Assembly: GCA_050184225.1 (NCBI GenBank)
Contig: JBFXAN010000075.1
Span: 1 to 29,472, forward strand
DNA: 29,472 nt
Direction: 5' to 3'
Source: JBFXAN01 sp050184225
Lineage (GTDB): Bacteria; Chloroflexota; Dehalococcoidia; CAUJGQ01
A program made the translations under genes and the position numbers. Numbering within the stretch: position 1 is the first letter of the stretch; every line of letters starts with the position of its first letter. The notes beneath the pieces were generated by a model. That model saw only the letters and a program-made list of their open reading frames with translations. It searched no databases and was not told the DNA's origin. This document shows positions 13,634 through 22,265 of this stretch, piece by piece.

Positions 13634-14830
13634 ATGGCAGTCCCGCCCGCGATCGCCGCCCGCGTCGCCGCCGTAGCCGCACGTCCCACCGTCCGCGATG
13701 CGCTCGACTGGGTCGCGCGCTCGGAAGACGTGATCACCGAAGAAACGATCCGCGTCACCGAGATCCCCGCCCCAACCTTCCATGAGTCCGGCCGTGCGAC
13801 CTACATCGCCGAACGGCTCGACGCGCTCGGCCTTGCCGGCGTGACGATCGCCGCCGACGGCAACGTCTACGGCTGCCTCGGCGGCTCCGCGTCGAACACG
13901 TCCCCCCCGCTGGCGATCTTCGTGCACATGGACACCGTCTTCGGACATGATGTGCCGGTTGCCGTCTCGCAGCGCGAGGGCCGGCTCTACGCGCCGGGCG
14001 TCGGCGACAACAGCGCCGGACTTGCCGGGCTGCTCGTCGCGCTGCGGGCAATGCAGATCGGGAACGCCGTGCCGGACCGCCCCGTCTGGATCGTCGCCAC
14101 CGTTGGCGAGGAAGGCCTCGGCAACCTCGTCGGCGCCACCGCCGCGACGGACCGGCTCGGCCGCGACCTCGAAGCCGTTGTCGCGATCGAGGGGAGCTTC
14201 TTCGGCCGCGTCAGCCATACCGCCGTCGGCAGCCGCCGCCTTCGCGTCAGCTTCCATGCCGACGGCGGCCACTCGTGGCACGACTTCGGGCGGAGCAGCG
14301 CCGTCCACGCGCTCGTCAAAGCCGGCGCCGAGATCGCCGCGCTCCATGTGCCCTCCGAGCCGCGCACGACCTTCAACATCGGCGAGATCCGCGGCGGCAC
14401 CGGCGTCAACGTGATCGCGGAATGTGCCGAGATGGTGCTCGATATGCGCAGCATCAGCCGTTCCGCTCTCGATGACCTCGACCGCCGGGTGCGCCGTCTG
14501 CTCGACGGCGTCCAGAAGCGCGGTGTCACCGTGAGCGTGCAAGTCGTCGGCGACCGCCCGGCCGGCAGCATCGCCATCAGCCACCCACTCGTCCAGACCT
14601 GCAGCGCCGTCCTCACGCACCTCGGCGCCGCGCCACAGTACGCGGCCGCGAGCACCGACGCCAACGTCGCGCTCGGCCGGGGCATTCCCGCCGTCACGCT
14701 CGGCGTCACCCGCGGCGGCGGCGCTCACACGCTCGGCGAGTGGATCGAGATCGCGCCGATGGTCCGCGGCGTCCAGCAGATCATCCTCATGCTCGGCGCC
14801 CTCGCGCGGGACGGAGACGCGGCCACGTGA
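13634..14830 (+). CDS. M20-family metallopeptidase / amidohydrolase
   Basis: This is a 398-aa zinc hydrolase of the M20/M25/M40 group, which removes N-terminal residues or deacylates small amides. ATG 13634 (MAVPPAIAARVAAVAA) follows AAAGGA and the promoter at 13577-13605. The metal ligands are visible: H98 in FVHMDTVF (with D100), the bridging D125 in GVGDNSAG, the catalytic pair E159-E160 in VGEEGLGN, and the late His in GGGAHTLGEW. The lid/dimerisation domain is inserted between them, with GGHSWHDFGRSSAVHALV. There is no signal peptide, so it is cytosolic. The substrate is unknown. The HAD gene starts 25 bases after the stop and is probably co-transcribed. Confidence 0.93.
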   Translation: MAVPPAIAARVAAVAARPTVRDALDWVARSEDVITEETIRVTEIPAPTFHESGRATYIAERLDALGLAGVTIAADGNVYGCLGGSASNTSPPLAIFVHMDTVFGHDVPVAVSQREGRLYAPGVGDNSAGLAGLLVALRAMQIGNAVPDRPVWIVATVGEEGLGNLVGATAATDRLGRDLEAVVAIEGSFFGRVSHTAVGSRRLRVSFHADGGHSWHDFGRSSAVHALVKAGAEIAALHVPSEPRTTFNIGEIRGGTGVNVIAECAEMVLDMRSISRSALDDLDRRVRRLLDGVQKRGVTVSVQVVGDRPAGSIAISHPLVQTCSAVLTHLGAAPQYAAASTDANVALGRGIPAVTLGVTRGGGAHTLGEWIEIAPMVRGVQQIILMLGALARDGDAAT

Positions 14831-14855
14831 ACCACCAATACCGTTGGTACGCCTG

Positions 14856-15254
14856 ATGAACATCTTCTTCGATGTTGATTTCACGCTGATTACCTGGAAC
14901 TACCGTCTGCGGCCCCACGTCCGCGAGGTCTTTCAACGCCTCGTCGATGACGGCCACACCCTCTACCTCTGGTCCGGCCTCGGCGAGCGCTGGGAAGTGG
15001 TGGAGCAGTTCGGACTGCATCCCTGGATCGTCACCTGCTTCAGCAAGCCGCTCTACGACCATATCGCCCGGCTGTCGGAGTTGGGTGTCACGGTCCTGCC
15101 AGATTTCGTGGTCGACGATCACGCGGAGTTGGTGGACGTCTTCGGCGGCGCGGTGATCGAACCGGCGGAGATCCCGCTCGATCACGATCGGGAGATGTGG
15201 CGCATCTATGAGATGATCCGGGATTTTGCCGCCGCCAGCACGCAACCGGCATAA
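14856..15254 (+). CDS. Small HAD-like hydrolase
   Basis: The 132-aa protein begins MNIFFDVDFTLITWN, in which D6-V-D8-F-T10 is HAD motif I (nucleophile and acid/base Asp). Ser/Thr motif II may be LYLWSGLGERWEVV, and VVDDHAELVDVFGG carries the late acidic motif. There is no cap domain, and the length is that of minimal HAD phosphatases. A TTG 12 bases upstream (14844) is an alternative start; no strong Shine-Dalgarno is present for either. It follows the M20 peptidase closely and ends in AAASTQPA. The substrate is unknown. Confidence 0.82.
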   Translation: MNIFFDVDFTLITWNYRLRPHVREVFQRLVDDGHTLYLWSGLGERWEVVEQFGLHPWIVTCFSKPLYDHIARLSELGVTVLPDFVVDDHAELVDVFGGAVIEPAEIPLDHDREMWRIYEMIRDFAAASTQPA

Positions 15255-15330
15255 GAGCACGGGCGCTCGCAATCCGCAACGCTGGTGTCAAATCAAACCG
15301 CCCGCTGCGGCCCCGAACACCGCCGTGTCG

Positions 15331-15609
15331 CTACCGCGCATCGCTCGACTCGCGCCAGGTATCCGACTCCGGATCGTACTGATCGCCACGTTCGAGATGT
15401 CCAAGCGACGCCTCGACGAGTGCTGAACGCAATGCAAACGTCCGTGCCAGCTCCGGTTCTTCCGCCATCAATGCGTCGATCCGGGCGATATATTCGTCCT
15501 CACTCGCGCAATCCAGCTGAATCTGGCGAATGACACGCCTCAGCCGTGGCGGCACCGGATATCGAGCGACGGCCTGCTGATAGAAAAGCGCCGTCAGCGC
15601 CTCGTTCAT
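15331..15609 (-). CDS. Small uncharacterised protein, 92 aa
   Basis: Family not recognised. The protein is mostly helical: MNEALTALFYQQAVARYPVPPRLRRVIRQIQL, then DEYIARIDALMAEEPELARTFALRSALVEASLGHLERG, and a charged tail. It has no cysteines that would suggest metal binding beyond one (LDCASE). The start ATG 15609 has only a weak Shine-Dalgarno. The even amino-acid composition and amphipathic helices favour a real gene over a random frame. It is convergent with the HAD gene and separate from the methyltransferase. Confidence 0.6.
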   Translation of the reverse strand: MNEALTALFYQQAVARYPVPPRLRRVIRQIQLDCASEDEYIARIDALMAEEPELARTFALRSALVEASLGHLERGDQYDPESDTWRESSDAR

Positions 15610-15741
15610 TGCGCATCGTCACCATCAAAACGCGGACACACACGTCTGCGATACGTTGCCGCCGGCGCGAGTGCCGTACGACTTCCGCACCACGTGCGAC
15701 CACAACCGTTGGTCCGAGCTTACGGTGAATTGAGTATCGTG

Positions 15742-16590
15742 TCATCCAACGCGCGCGGGTGAGTTCCCGGGCCTGCGGCCACGAACGGTCATCGTCACCT
15801 GGGACATGAACCGGAATCGCGGATCGTCGAACAGTGCCAGTCCCTCCGCGATCTCCCCCTCGCTCACGTGTCCCCCGTCCACCATCCGTGCCGCGAGTTG
15901 TTCGAACGTCAGCCGCCACGCCGCCGCTCCGACCGAGGCCCCTCGCCACATACATACCTGCCCCTCGGCCTCGAGGTCGGCCAGCCCCTGTGCCTCCAAC
16001 TCGCCGAGCAATCGGCTTCCGTACACGGCGTCGAATCCCGCCTCGGCGAGAACCTCATTGTGCGCGTCGAGCAGCCGCGCGAATAGGTCGCCAGCCTCGG
16101 GTGTCACCGACGGATCAACCGCGGCCGCGGGGAAATGCATCTCCTCCGCAACAAGCCAACCGCCCGGCCGCAGCGCGGCTACAATCCGCCGCAGGGCCGC
16201 CATCCGTTCTGATTCGGTGAGGTGCATCAAGAGCAGGCGACAGTGCGCCAGGTCGAAGCTCTCGGCCGGAAGGTCATCGCTTCGGATATCCGCCTGACGG
16301 ACCTCCAGGTTCGCCGCTTCGAGCCCCGACAGGAACCGTGTGTCAATGTCGACCGCAAGGACCTGACCGCTGGAGCCCACCCGCGCGCTGAGCCATGCCG
16401 CGATTGAACCGCCCCCTGCCCCCACTTCAAGGCACCGCCACCCCTCGCCGACTCCTCGACCCTCCAATCCGCGAATCGTGCCCGGGTCCAGCCAGGCCTC
16501 GACCATGTCCAGACGCTCCCGCGCCCTCTGCCAGCTGTTCGACAATCCGTACGTCGACGCCATGGCCGGCGCGCTTCGGTTCTCGACCAT
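15742..16590 (-). CDS. SAM-dependent class I methyltransferase
   Basis: This is a 282-aa Rossmann-fold methyltransferase. Motif I is CLEVGAGGGSIAAWLSARV (about 53-71), the acidic ribose-binding residue is D81 or D83 in VLAVDIDTRFL, motif II has ADIRSDDLPAESFDLAHCRLLLMHL, and LRPGGWLVAEEMHF is the post-core strand. These features resemble the UbiE/COQ5-like and Methyltransf_25 groups. ATG 16590 is preceded by GGAG seven bases away within GGGAGTGGAGGT. An AT-rich stretch (TATATACATAC on the minus strand, around 16640) could be the promoter. The acceptor substrate cannot be deduced. Confidence 0.9.
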   Translation of the reverse strand: MVENRSAPAMASTYGLSNSWQRARERLDMVEAWLDPGTIRGLEGRGVGEGWRCLEVGAGGGSIAAWLSARVGSSGQVLAVDIDTRFLSGLEAANLEVRQADIRSDDLPAESFDLAHCRLLLMHLTESERMAALRRIVAALRPGGWLVAEEMHFPAAAVDPSVTPEAGDLFARLLDAHNEVLAEAGFDAVYGSRLLGELEAQGLADLEAEGQVCMWRGASVGAAAWRLTFEQLAARMVDGGHVSEGEIAEGLALFDDPRFRFMSQVTMTVRGRRPGNSPARVG

Positions 16591-16757
16591 ACCTCCACTC
16601 CCGCAAAGACCAGTGTCTCTAGCAGGGTAGTGTATGTATATACGCGTAGTACGTGAGCGAGTTACATTGCCGGCCCGGCTCTGCGCACGCCGAGTCCCGC
16701 CGGCAGGGAGATCCCAACCGGCTTACCACGCCTGGTGCGCTGCTCCACTCGCCGCGC

Positions 16758-17450
16758 TCATGTGGCCGCGAGCAAAATCTGCTCCAATGTGGCGCGGACC
16801 TGTGCCTTTGATTGGCCGGTGCGGGCGGTGACCGTTTCGACCAGGCGATCGAGATGTCCCTCGCTCGCCAGGATGTCCGCCTCCGACAGCGCCGGCCAGC
16901 GGGCCACCAATTGATCGCGCAGCGCCTGCACATGCACCGTGCCGGATGGTTCCGCGAGCGCTGCCGGATCGCCGGCCGTGCCTCCGGCCGACATCCCGTC
17001 CGGCGTCCGCATCAGGCTGACTACCGCCCGAACCCCTTCCACCGCCGCCGTCCGCGATACGATCTCCGCGGCGCCGGATGCATCCGGCACTGTCCCACGG
17101 ATGCGGACGATGCCATCCGCCGCGTCGAAGTTGACGAGGCTCAGGGGAAGATGTGTGGCGTGACCGAGTTCTGACTCGACGCGCTGCTTGATGAACGTGT
17201 CCGCGTCCGGGGTAGGCGCCGGTGTATAGCCGGGCGCGCGCTTGGCGAGCTCGTGGGCGATGCCCTGGGCATGGTCGCCGGTCACCCGAGCGCGCCCGCG
17301 GACCCAGCGACCGGCGCCGCGCGCGTACTTGCCGGCCTTATCCCGCGACACAGCCCGGCGACGGGCGCCGGAACGTGGATCCCACAGATAGACCACGGTC
17401 GCGCCGAGCAGCGCGCCGGAAAGAAATGTGCGGACGGCATTTCGTTCCAT
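16758..17450 (-). CDS. Membrane-anchored protein with BON domain and CsbD-like C-terminus
   Basis: The start ATG 17450 (MERNAVRTFLSG) has GGAG nine bases upstream; the longer frame to 17573 has no such support. Residues 8-23 form one membrane helix followed by WDPRSGARRR, a YtxH-like anchor with positive-inside residues. Residues 84-150 are a BON domain (DADTFIKQRVESELGH..., GIVRIRGTVPDASGAAEIVSRTAAVEGVRAVVS), found in osmotic-stress and envelope proteins. Residues 175-226 (LRDQLVARWPALSEADILASEGHLDRLVETVTARTGQSKAQV) follow the W..L...D...EG....L......G pattern of CsbD stress proteins. The combination points to envelope or general stress, which is an inference. Confidence 0.85.
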   Translation of the reverse strand: MERNAVRTFLSGALLGATVVYLWDPRSGARRRAVSRDKAGKYARGAGRWVRGRARVTGDHAQGIAHELAKRAPGYTPAPTPDADTFIKQRVESELGHATHLPLSLVNFDAADGIVRIRGTVPDASGAAEIVSRTAAVEGVRAVVSLMRTPDGMSAGGTAGDPAALAEPSGTVHVQALRDQLVARWPALSEADILASEGHLDRLVETVTARTGQSKAQVRATLEQILLAAT

Positions 17451-17600
17451 GTCAGCCATCTCCGTTTCCGACGGAATGGCGGCCGAGGAGCGCGGGCGTT
17501 TGGCACGTGCCTCCCCGGTCGCACACGCCCTACGCTCCATACTAATCGTCGCTGTCAACCTCGTCATCGTCATCCGGCGTGACGGCGACAGCGTGCCCTG

Positions 17601-17921
17601 TCAGCGCCGTATCTGATCGCCAACCCCTGAGAGGAGGGCATCCTCCTCTTGCTTCACCGCGAGCACGACGATGACGAGCACCGCGACCAGCATCGCAATC
17701 GTCGTGCTCAGCCCGAGCGATAGTGCCCACGCCTCGCCCACGGGAAAGCCAAACGCATGCTCCCACATCAGCGCCATCCCAGCCGTGAACGCGCCGAAAA
17801 CCACGATCGCACCGATCGCGCGGACGACACCGCCGACCATGCCGCGCATCCCGTGAGCCGCGGCGGCCGGCCCGTCGATCGCGTCGGTCATGTGTGGGTG
17901 GCGTGTTGCGTTCAAGGCCAT
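17601..17921 (-). CDS. Small two-helix membrane protein
   Basis: Family not recognised. The 106-aa product starts at ATG 17921 with GAGG seven bases upstream. Membrane segments lie at about 33-53 (VRAIGAIVVFGAFTAGMALMW) and 68-89 (SLGLSTTIAMLVAVLVIVVLAV), with a short polar C-terminus (KQEEDALLSGVGDQIRR) and a His/Met-rich N-terminus. It lies 150 bases upstream of the BON/CsbD-like protein on the same strand, so the two may be co-expressed. No catalytic motif is seen. Confidence 0.78.
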   Translation of the reverse strand: MALNATRHPHMTDAIDGPAAAAHGMRGMVGGVVRAIGAIVVFGAFTAGMALMWEHAFGFPVGEAWALSLGLSTTIAMLVAVLVIVVLAVKQEEDALLSGVGDQIRR

Positions 17922-18073
17922 CGTATTCCTCTCTTTCAGACCGCCGCTCGTGTCGAGACCGCACGACTCCGGCGATCGATCTCTGACTGGTATCGCATCC
18001 GGCTCTGCACCAGCGCTGTCCGGCGTTGCCGTAGATCTGGCGGCCGTGCCGGCTGGTTGTTGGGGACGGAACG

Positions 18074-18520
18074 TCAGACCGACGGGGAGTGAAAGACCTC
18101 GTCCCGCTCAAACCGGCCGGTCTTCTCGCTCACGCGGATTCGAAAGGCGATCAATCCTTCCGGGCCGTCGATGTACGGCGCGAGACTCGGCGGCGCCGGC
18201 CGCGGCCCCTGCGACACAATCGCCGCCAGCGCCGCATCGCGCTCGGTCTGGCCGTGGAGCTCCTCGAAGCGGCCGTGCAGCAGCACCGTCCGCCAGTGCG
18301 CGGGTGACTGAATCTCCTCAACCTCCAAACACACGGCCGGATTCTCCCGCATCAATCGCACTTTCAATCCCGGGTGAGAAACGCTGTACGCGCAGTCGCC
18401 GGTGTAGCCGTAGGAGATCGGAAAGATATAGACGCGACCGCCGCCGACGACTCCCAAGCGGCCGACCTGGCCGCGGCGAAGGAGTTCCTCGATCTCCGTT
18501 GCACTGAGCTCCCCGAGCAT
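18074..18520 (-). CDS. Pyridoxamine 5'-phosphate oxidase-family flavin-binding protein
   Basis: The 148-aa protein has the split-barrel FMN-binding fold. LSATEIEELLRRGQVGRLGVVGGGRVYIFPISYGYTGDCAYSVSHPGLKVRLMRENPAVCLEVEEI is the standard start, followed by WRTVLLHGRFEEL and the acidic C-terminal half. This arrangement matches nitroimidazole-resistance-type and PPOX-class proteins, which bind FMN or related cofactors. ATG 18520 follows GGGAGGG. The exact reaction is unknown. The gene forms the upstream end of the minus-strand run at 15742-18520. Confidence 0.9.
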   Translation of the reverse strand: MLGELSATEIEELLRRGQVGRLGVVGGGRVYIFPISYGYTGDCAYSVSHPGLKVRLMRENPAVCLEVEEIQSPAHWRTVLLHGRFEELHGQTERDAALAAIVSQGPRPAPPSLAPYIDGPEGLIAFRIRVSEKTGRFERDEVFHSPSV

Positions 18521-18936
18521 GGCTGCCCTCCCACGAAGTCACGAAGCACACCGGCAGCTCCTTCAATCGCATTGTCGAGAATTGGAACAGGTTTGTCTGT
18601 CGGGAAGCGTCGGTCGCTCCTGTAGGGCAATGCCCGACACCGACGACAAAGTGCCCCAACAGGTGACCGTTGACGCCGCGCGTATTATCCTCTCCCTGAC
18701 GTTCATCATCAGACGATTGACAGGCCGATGGCCGGATACCCCGCCGTCCAAGCGTCGCGTGCTGCTCACGGGCCGCATCATCGGACCCTGGTGGGCTGGT
18801 GCCGTGATCCTTCGCCCAACGGCTCCACCGTCGATCGGTGCGCCTGCTCCCCGGGGCATCGACGCGAGCGCACATCTGTCGTGACGTGTCCTTGCCTTGG
18901 ACCGGCTGACCATTATCCATGGTTCAAGGTACGCTG
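18521..18936. other. 416-base region without a supported gene
   Basis: It separates the divergent PPOX-type gene and lipoprotein gene and should hold their promoters. A plus-strand open frame (18519-18884) and minus-strand frames exist but have erratic composition and no ribosome binding site, so I do not call them. I see no RNA gene, long repeat or clear sigma-70 site. Confidence 0.6.
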
Positions 18937-19542
18937 ATGCAGATGCGGAGAGCCTCGCCCCTGCCTGCGCGCCGGGGGACGGCGGTGGCTGTCCTCCTGA
19001 TGGCAGCCATGCTGCTGGCCGGCTGCCTCGACGTGCTCGCCGAAGACCATGAAACCGAGCGGATTGCCGATGCGGCCGCGCCGGCCTTGCCGATACCCTT
19101 GCGGTCGAGCGACCGGCACTGGTTCCTGCGTCAGCAGCCGGGCTTCATCGGCGCGCATCTCACCACCTACGGCGGCGGTCCAGGTGAAGCGCTCACCACC
19201 ATCCGGGTCGCGCGATTTCGCGACGTCGCCTCGGCGCGCGCGGGTTTTGCCCGGCTGACGCCGGATCTCTTTTATCGACTGTGGGGCAGCCGCATGGCGG
19301 CGGCGCCCCGGTCAGTCCGTTCCCGTTTCCCATTCCTCGGTGATGAGATACGGGAACTGGAATATCAGCCACCGCCGTCGCCCGGCAGTCCAGACCTTGG
19401 GCTGACCGTCCAGCTGATCAGTCTGCGCAGCGGAACATTCGTACTTGTGATCGAGAGCATCGGCGTGCCGCGCGATCAGCTGCCGGCCGTGGCGGCGGCC
19501 CTGGTTCGTGCCGTCCGGGAAGTACCAGACCAACAGGACTAG
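18937..19542 (+). CDS. Predicted lipoprotein, 201 aa
   Basis: The N-terminus MQMRRASPLPARRGTAVAVLLMAAMLLAGC is a lipoprotein signal with positively charged start, hydrophobic core and lipobox LLAGC; C30 would be lipidated. ATG 18937 has AAGG seven bases upstream; ATG 18919 and 18943 are alternatives. The mature part is a globular domain (RHWFLRQQPGFIGAHLTTYGGG, TTIRVARFRDVASARAGFARLTPDLFYRLWGSR, LTVQLISLRSGTFVLVIESIGVPRDQLPAVAAALVRAV) that resembles uncharacterised surface proteins measuring or binding something at the outer face. It is followed after six bases by the GT-C glycosyltransferase, so they are probably one operon. Confidence 0.85.
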   Translation: MQMRRASPLPARRGTAVAVLLMAAMLLAGCLDVLAEDHETERIADAAAPALPIPLRSSDRHWFLRQQPGFIGAHLTTYGGGPGEALTTIRVARFRDVASARAGFARLTPDLFYRLWGSRMAAAPRSVRSRFPFLGDEIRELEYQPPPSPGSPDLGLTVQLISLRSGTFVLVIESIGVPRDQLPAVAAALVRAVREVPDQQD

Positions 19543-19548
19543 CAACGC

Positions 19549-21060
19549 ATGACCACGACACCGGCACAACGCGGGGACGTTGGCGCGGCCCGCCTCACCG
19601 GGCAATGCCGGCTCCTCCTCCCGCTCACCGGCGTCGCACTCGCGCTGATTCTCGGCGCCGGGCTGACCCTCCCGCTCTCGCTCTGGCAATATCCCGCCAT
19701 CATTCAGAGCACCCGCCCGCTGGCGACCGCGTTGGGACCGGACGCCATCGGCGCGTTCCACCTCACCGCCACGGTGCTCGGCGCGTTCGCCGCCTACGGC
19801 GTTGCCGTCCGCCTCGCCCTCCACCGATCGACCGGCCGGGCTCGTTGGCTGGTGATCGCCGTGACCCTGCTGCTGTCGCTCACCTTGCTGCCGCTCAACC
19901 CGGTTGGGGCACACGACGTCTATCACAACGTCGCCGATGCGCGGGCGCTCTGGCATTACGGTGATAATCCGCTCAGCGTCCCCCCGATCGCCTATCCACT
20001 CGACCCGATCGCCCTGCACGTACCAGCTTGGAAAAGCACCCCGTCCGTCTACGGTCCCCTCTGGTATCTGTTGAGCGGCCTGCCCCTCGTCGCGGCGGGA
20101 GACGGCCTCTGGGCGAACGTCCTCGGTCAAAAGCTACTGACGGCGGGGTTCCTGCTCGTCACCACGGTGCTCGCGATGCGGATCGCCGAGCGGATACGTC
20201 CCGGCACCGGGCTGGCCGCCGGGGTGATCGTCGGCTGGAATCCGCTGCTGCAGTTCGAGACGGCGGGCAACGCCCACAACGACATCGTCATGATCTGCCT
20301 CACCCTCGCGACGTTCTACGCGCTCGCCCGTGGGTGGTGGCGGGCGGTCTTCCCCTTGCTCGCCCTCGCCGTTGCCGCCAAGTACGTCGTCGTGCTACTC
20401 GGTCCGCTGATCCTGATCTGGATGGTGAGACGCCGGGATGTGGCTCGGCGTGAGCTCCTGATCTCGCTGGCCGGCGGGGCGTTTGTCGGTGGATGCCTCT
20501 TCCTTCCCTTTCTTCGGAACGGCGTCGTTCTCACCGCGCTCAGCCGCGAGTCTGGTTTCGCGGGAGCGTCGCCGACAGCGGTGCTCCACACCTTCCTGCT
20601 CCGATTCCTGCCCCTCAACGGTGTCGAGATGTTGACGCTGGTCAAGCTCATCTTCTTGCCACCACTGGCCGCCATCTACCTGCGGATACTGTGGCGGATG
20701 CCGCGGGACGCCGCTCTCCCCGCACTCGTCGGGCGATCGGTCACCACCCTGCTCTGGTTCTTCGCCCTCGGCGTCGGCTGGTTCGGGCCGTGGTACGCCA
20801 TGGTACTGCTCCCGCTCGGCGCGCTGCTCCCGACCGAACGGCCCGCGCGGGTCGCGATCCTCTTCACCGCCAGCGCGATGCTCCTCTACGTCCTCACCGG
20901 CTGGCTGTCATACACCAACGCCCTCCGCTTCCACCTCCTCACCGCCACGCTCGTCTTCGGCCCCGCCCTCCTGCTCCAATGCTGGCCACAACCAAGGAAA
21001 CCACCGCCGCTCAGCGGCAGCGATCAGGCGAATCCGCTGTCAACCGTCGTGCGGATTTGA
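19549..21060 (+). CDS. GT-C-type integral membrane glycosyltransferase
   Basis: This 503-aa protein has about 11-12 membrane helices and the layout of polyprenyl-phosphate-dependent (GT-C, DUF2029/GT87-like) mannosyltransferases. The first extracytoplasmic loop carries the acidic motif HDVYHNVADARALWHYGDNPLSV, and then SVYGPLWYLLSGLP. A helix-rich core contains WNPLLQFETAGNAHNDIVMICLTLATFYAL and AAKYVVVLLGPLILIWM, a signature of this group. It probably adds a sugar to a lipid-linked acceptor outside the cytoplasm; the sugar is unknown. ATG 19549 is six bases after the lipoprotein stop. The last 37 bases overlap antisense with the opine dehydrogenase gene. Confidence 0.88.
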   Translation: MTTTPAQRGDVGAARLTGQCRLLLPLTGVALALILGAGLTLPLSLWQYPAIIQSTRPLATALGPDAIGAFHLTATVLGAFAAYGVAVRLALHRSTGRARWLVIAVTLLLSLTLLPLNPVGAHDVYHNVADARALWHYGDNPLSVPPIAYPLDPIALHVPAWKSTPSVYGPLWYLLSGLPLVAAGDGLWANVLGQKLLTAGFLLVTTVLAMRIAERIRPGTGLAAGVIVGWNPLLQFETAGNAHNDIVMICLTLATFYALARGWWRAVFPLLALAVAAKYVVVLLGPLILIWMVRRRDVARRELLISLAGGAFVGGCLFLPFLRNGVVLTALSRESGFAGASPTAVLHTFLLRFLPLNGVEMLTLVKLIFLPPLAAIYLRILWRMPRDAALPALVGRSVTTLLWFFALGVGWFGPWYAMVLLPLGALLPTERPARVAILFTASAMLLYVLTGWLSYTNALRFHLLTATLVFGPALLLQCWPQPRKPPPLSGSDQANPLSTVVRI

Positions 21061-22139
21061 GCCGCATCCTGACCGGCGAGGCCCATCGCCTCGATCGTCC
21101 GCTGCTCCTCCACGAAGTCCCGTCCGGCCATCACGCAGGCCAGGCGGATGACCGCGTCGATCGCCGGCGTGGACACCCCGGCTGCCACTCCCAACGCGCT
21201 CATCGGCATCAAACCGGTCGGCACATCCTCCGTAATCCACGGGTGCGCCAGTGTCGTCGGTGTCGGCGTGGTGCGGTATGGGCCATCGGCGTCGAACGTC
21301 AGTCTCTGGAACGTCTCCGCCAGCGTCGGCGCCCGCTTCCCAAACGCACGCTCAATCCAATCTGGTATGGACGGCACCGACACACCCAAACGCGCGGCCA
21401 GCGCCAGCCGTTCCGCATCCATCGATTCGTACAGATTGGCGACGGCCGGTGTCACCCCTTCGCCGTAGAAGGTGAAGTCGGCGCCGCCCTCGATGCGTCC
21501 CACGTTCGCCACGCAATTCGCCACGTGGAACATGCCATTCATATTCGTCAGGCCGGTGTGCAACACGTTCGCCGCGAGCACCGCCTCGGGGAAGAGCGGC
21601 CCCAGCCGCGTCATCACCGCCTCACCACGACGCCCTGGGAATGCCGCGATCTGGTTCCACCTCTTGCGGGACACGATCCGCGCCCGCACCGGATCGGGCC
21701 GCGCCGTCGAGTACGGGTAGGTGTCGATCTCGGCAACATCCACGTCGGCCACACACCCGGCCTCTGCCAATTGGCGACGCACCACCAACGAACCGCCGGT
21801 GTTGCCCTGGACGAGCAGAATCACCTGACCATCGCGCAACAACGGCGCCAGCGCGCGGGCGAGTGCCGGCTGGCCGTTGCCTCCCGTGCAAACGGCGATC
21901 AGATCAGCGCCGTCGATGCCCGCGGCCAGATCGGTGGTCACGGCTTCGATTGGGACGAACGACCGCGGCCCATTCTCGACTTCGATGCCGCTCTGCGCGC
22001 GGATCGCCGCCAACCGGCTGTCATCGCGGTCGTGGAGGCGCATTCGATACCCCGCGCTGCCGAGATTCGCGAGCAACCCCCAGCCGCCCGACCCGGCCCC
22101 AATCACCGTCACCGTCTCTATCTGCCCATCGCGCGCCAC
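21024..22139 (-). CDS. NAD(P)-dependent opine (octopine/nopaline-type) dehydrogenase
   Basis: This family reductively couples an amino acid with a keto acid, or acts on related substrates. The Rossmann motif IGAGSGGWGLLANLGSAGYRMRLHDRD lies at residues 13-39. CTGGNGQPALARALAPLLRDGQVILLVQGNTGG and the helical C-terminal domain with VLHTGLTNMNGMFHVANCVANVGRIEGG are typical; the His in NGMFH is likely catalytic. GTG 22139 is chosen because AAGGGAGG lies eight bases upstream; the longer ATG starts at 22172 or 22256 have none. The 371-aa length fits. The 3' end overlaps the glycosyltransferase gene tail to tail. Confidence 0.9.
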   Translation of the reverse strand: MARDGQIETVTVIGAGSGGWGLLANLGSAGYRMRLHDRDDSRLAAIRAQSGIEVENGPRSFVPIEAVTTDLAAGIDGADLIAVCTGGNGQPALARALAPLLRDGQVILLVQGNTGGSLVVRRQLAEAGCVADVDVAEIDTYPYSTARPDPVRARIVSRKRWNQIAAFPGRRGEAVMTRLGPLFPEAVLAANVLHTGLTNMNGMFHVANCVANVGRIEGGADFTFYGEGVTPAVANLYESMDAERLALAARLGVSVPSIPDWIERAFGKRAPTLAETFQRLTFDADGPYRTTPTPTTLAHPWITEDVPTGLMPMSALGVAAGVSTPAIDAVIRLACVMAGRDFVEEQRTIEAMGLAGQDAAQIRTTVDSGFA

Positions 22140-22265
22140 CGGCTGCCCCTCCCTTCGAAGTGTGCTGACCATCGTAGCGGTATACCGGCGCCGGGAAACC
22201 GGCGAGGCCGGCGGCTCGCCCGTCGAGAACCGTTCCACCGTCCCGCAGCGTACCATCCCCGCAAT

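Noticed and set aside
18519..18884. Plus-strand frame of 121 codons in the 416-base gap
   Set aside because: No ribosome binding site, erratic composition, and it overlaps the leader of the PPOX-type gene.
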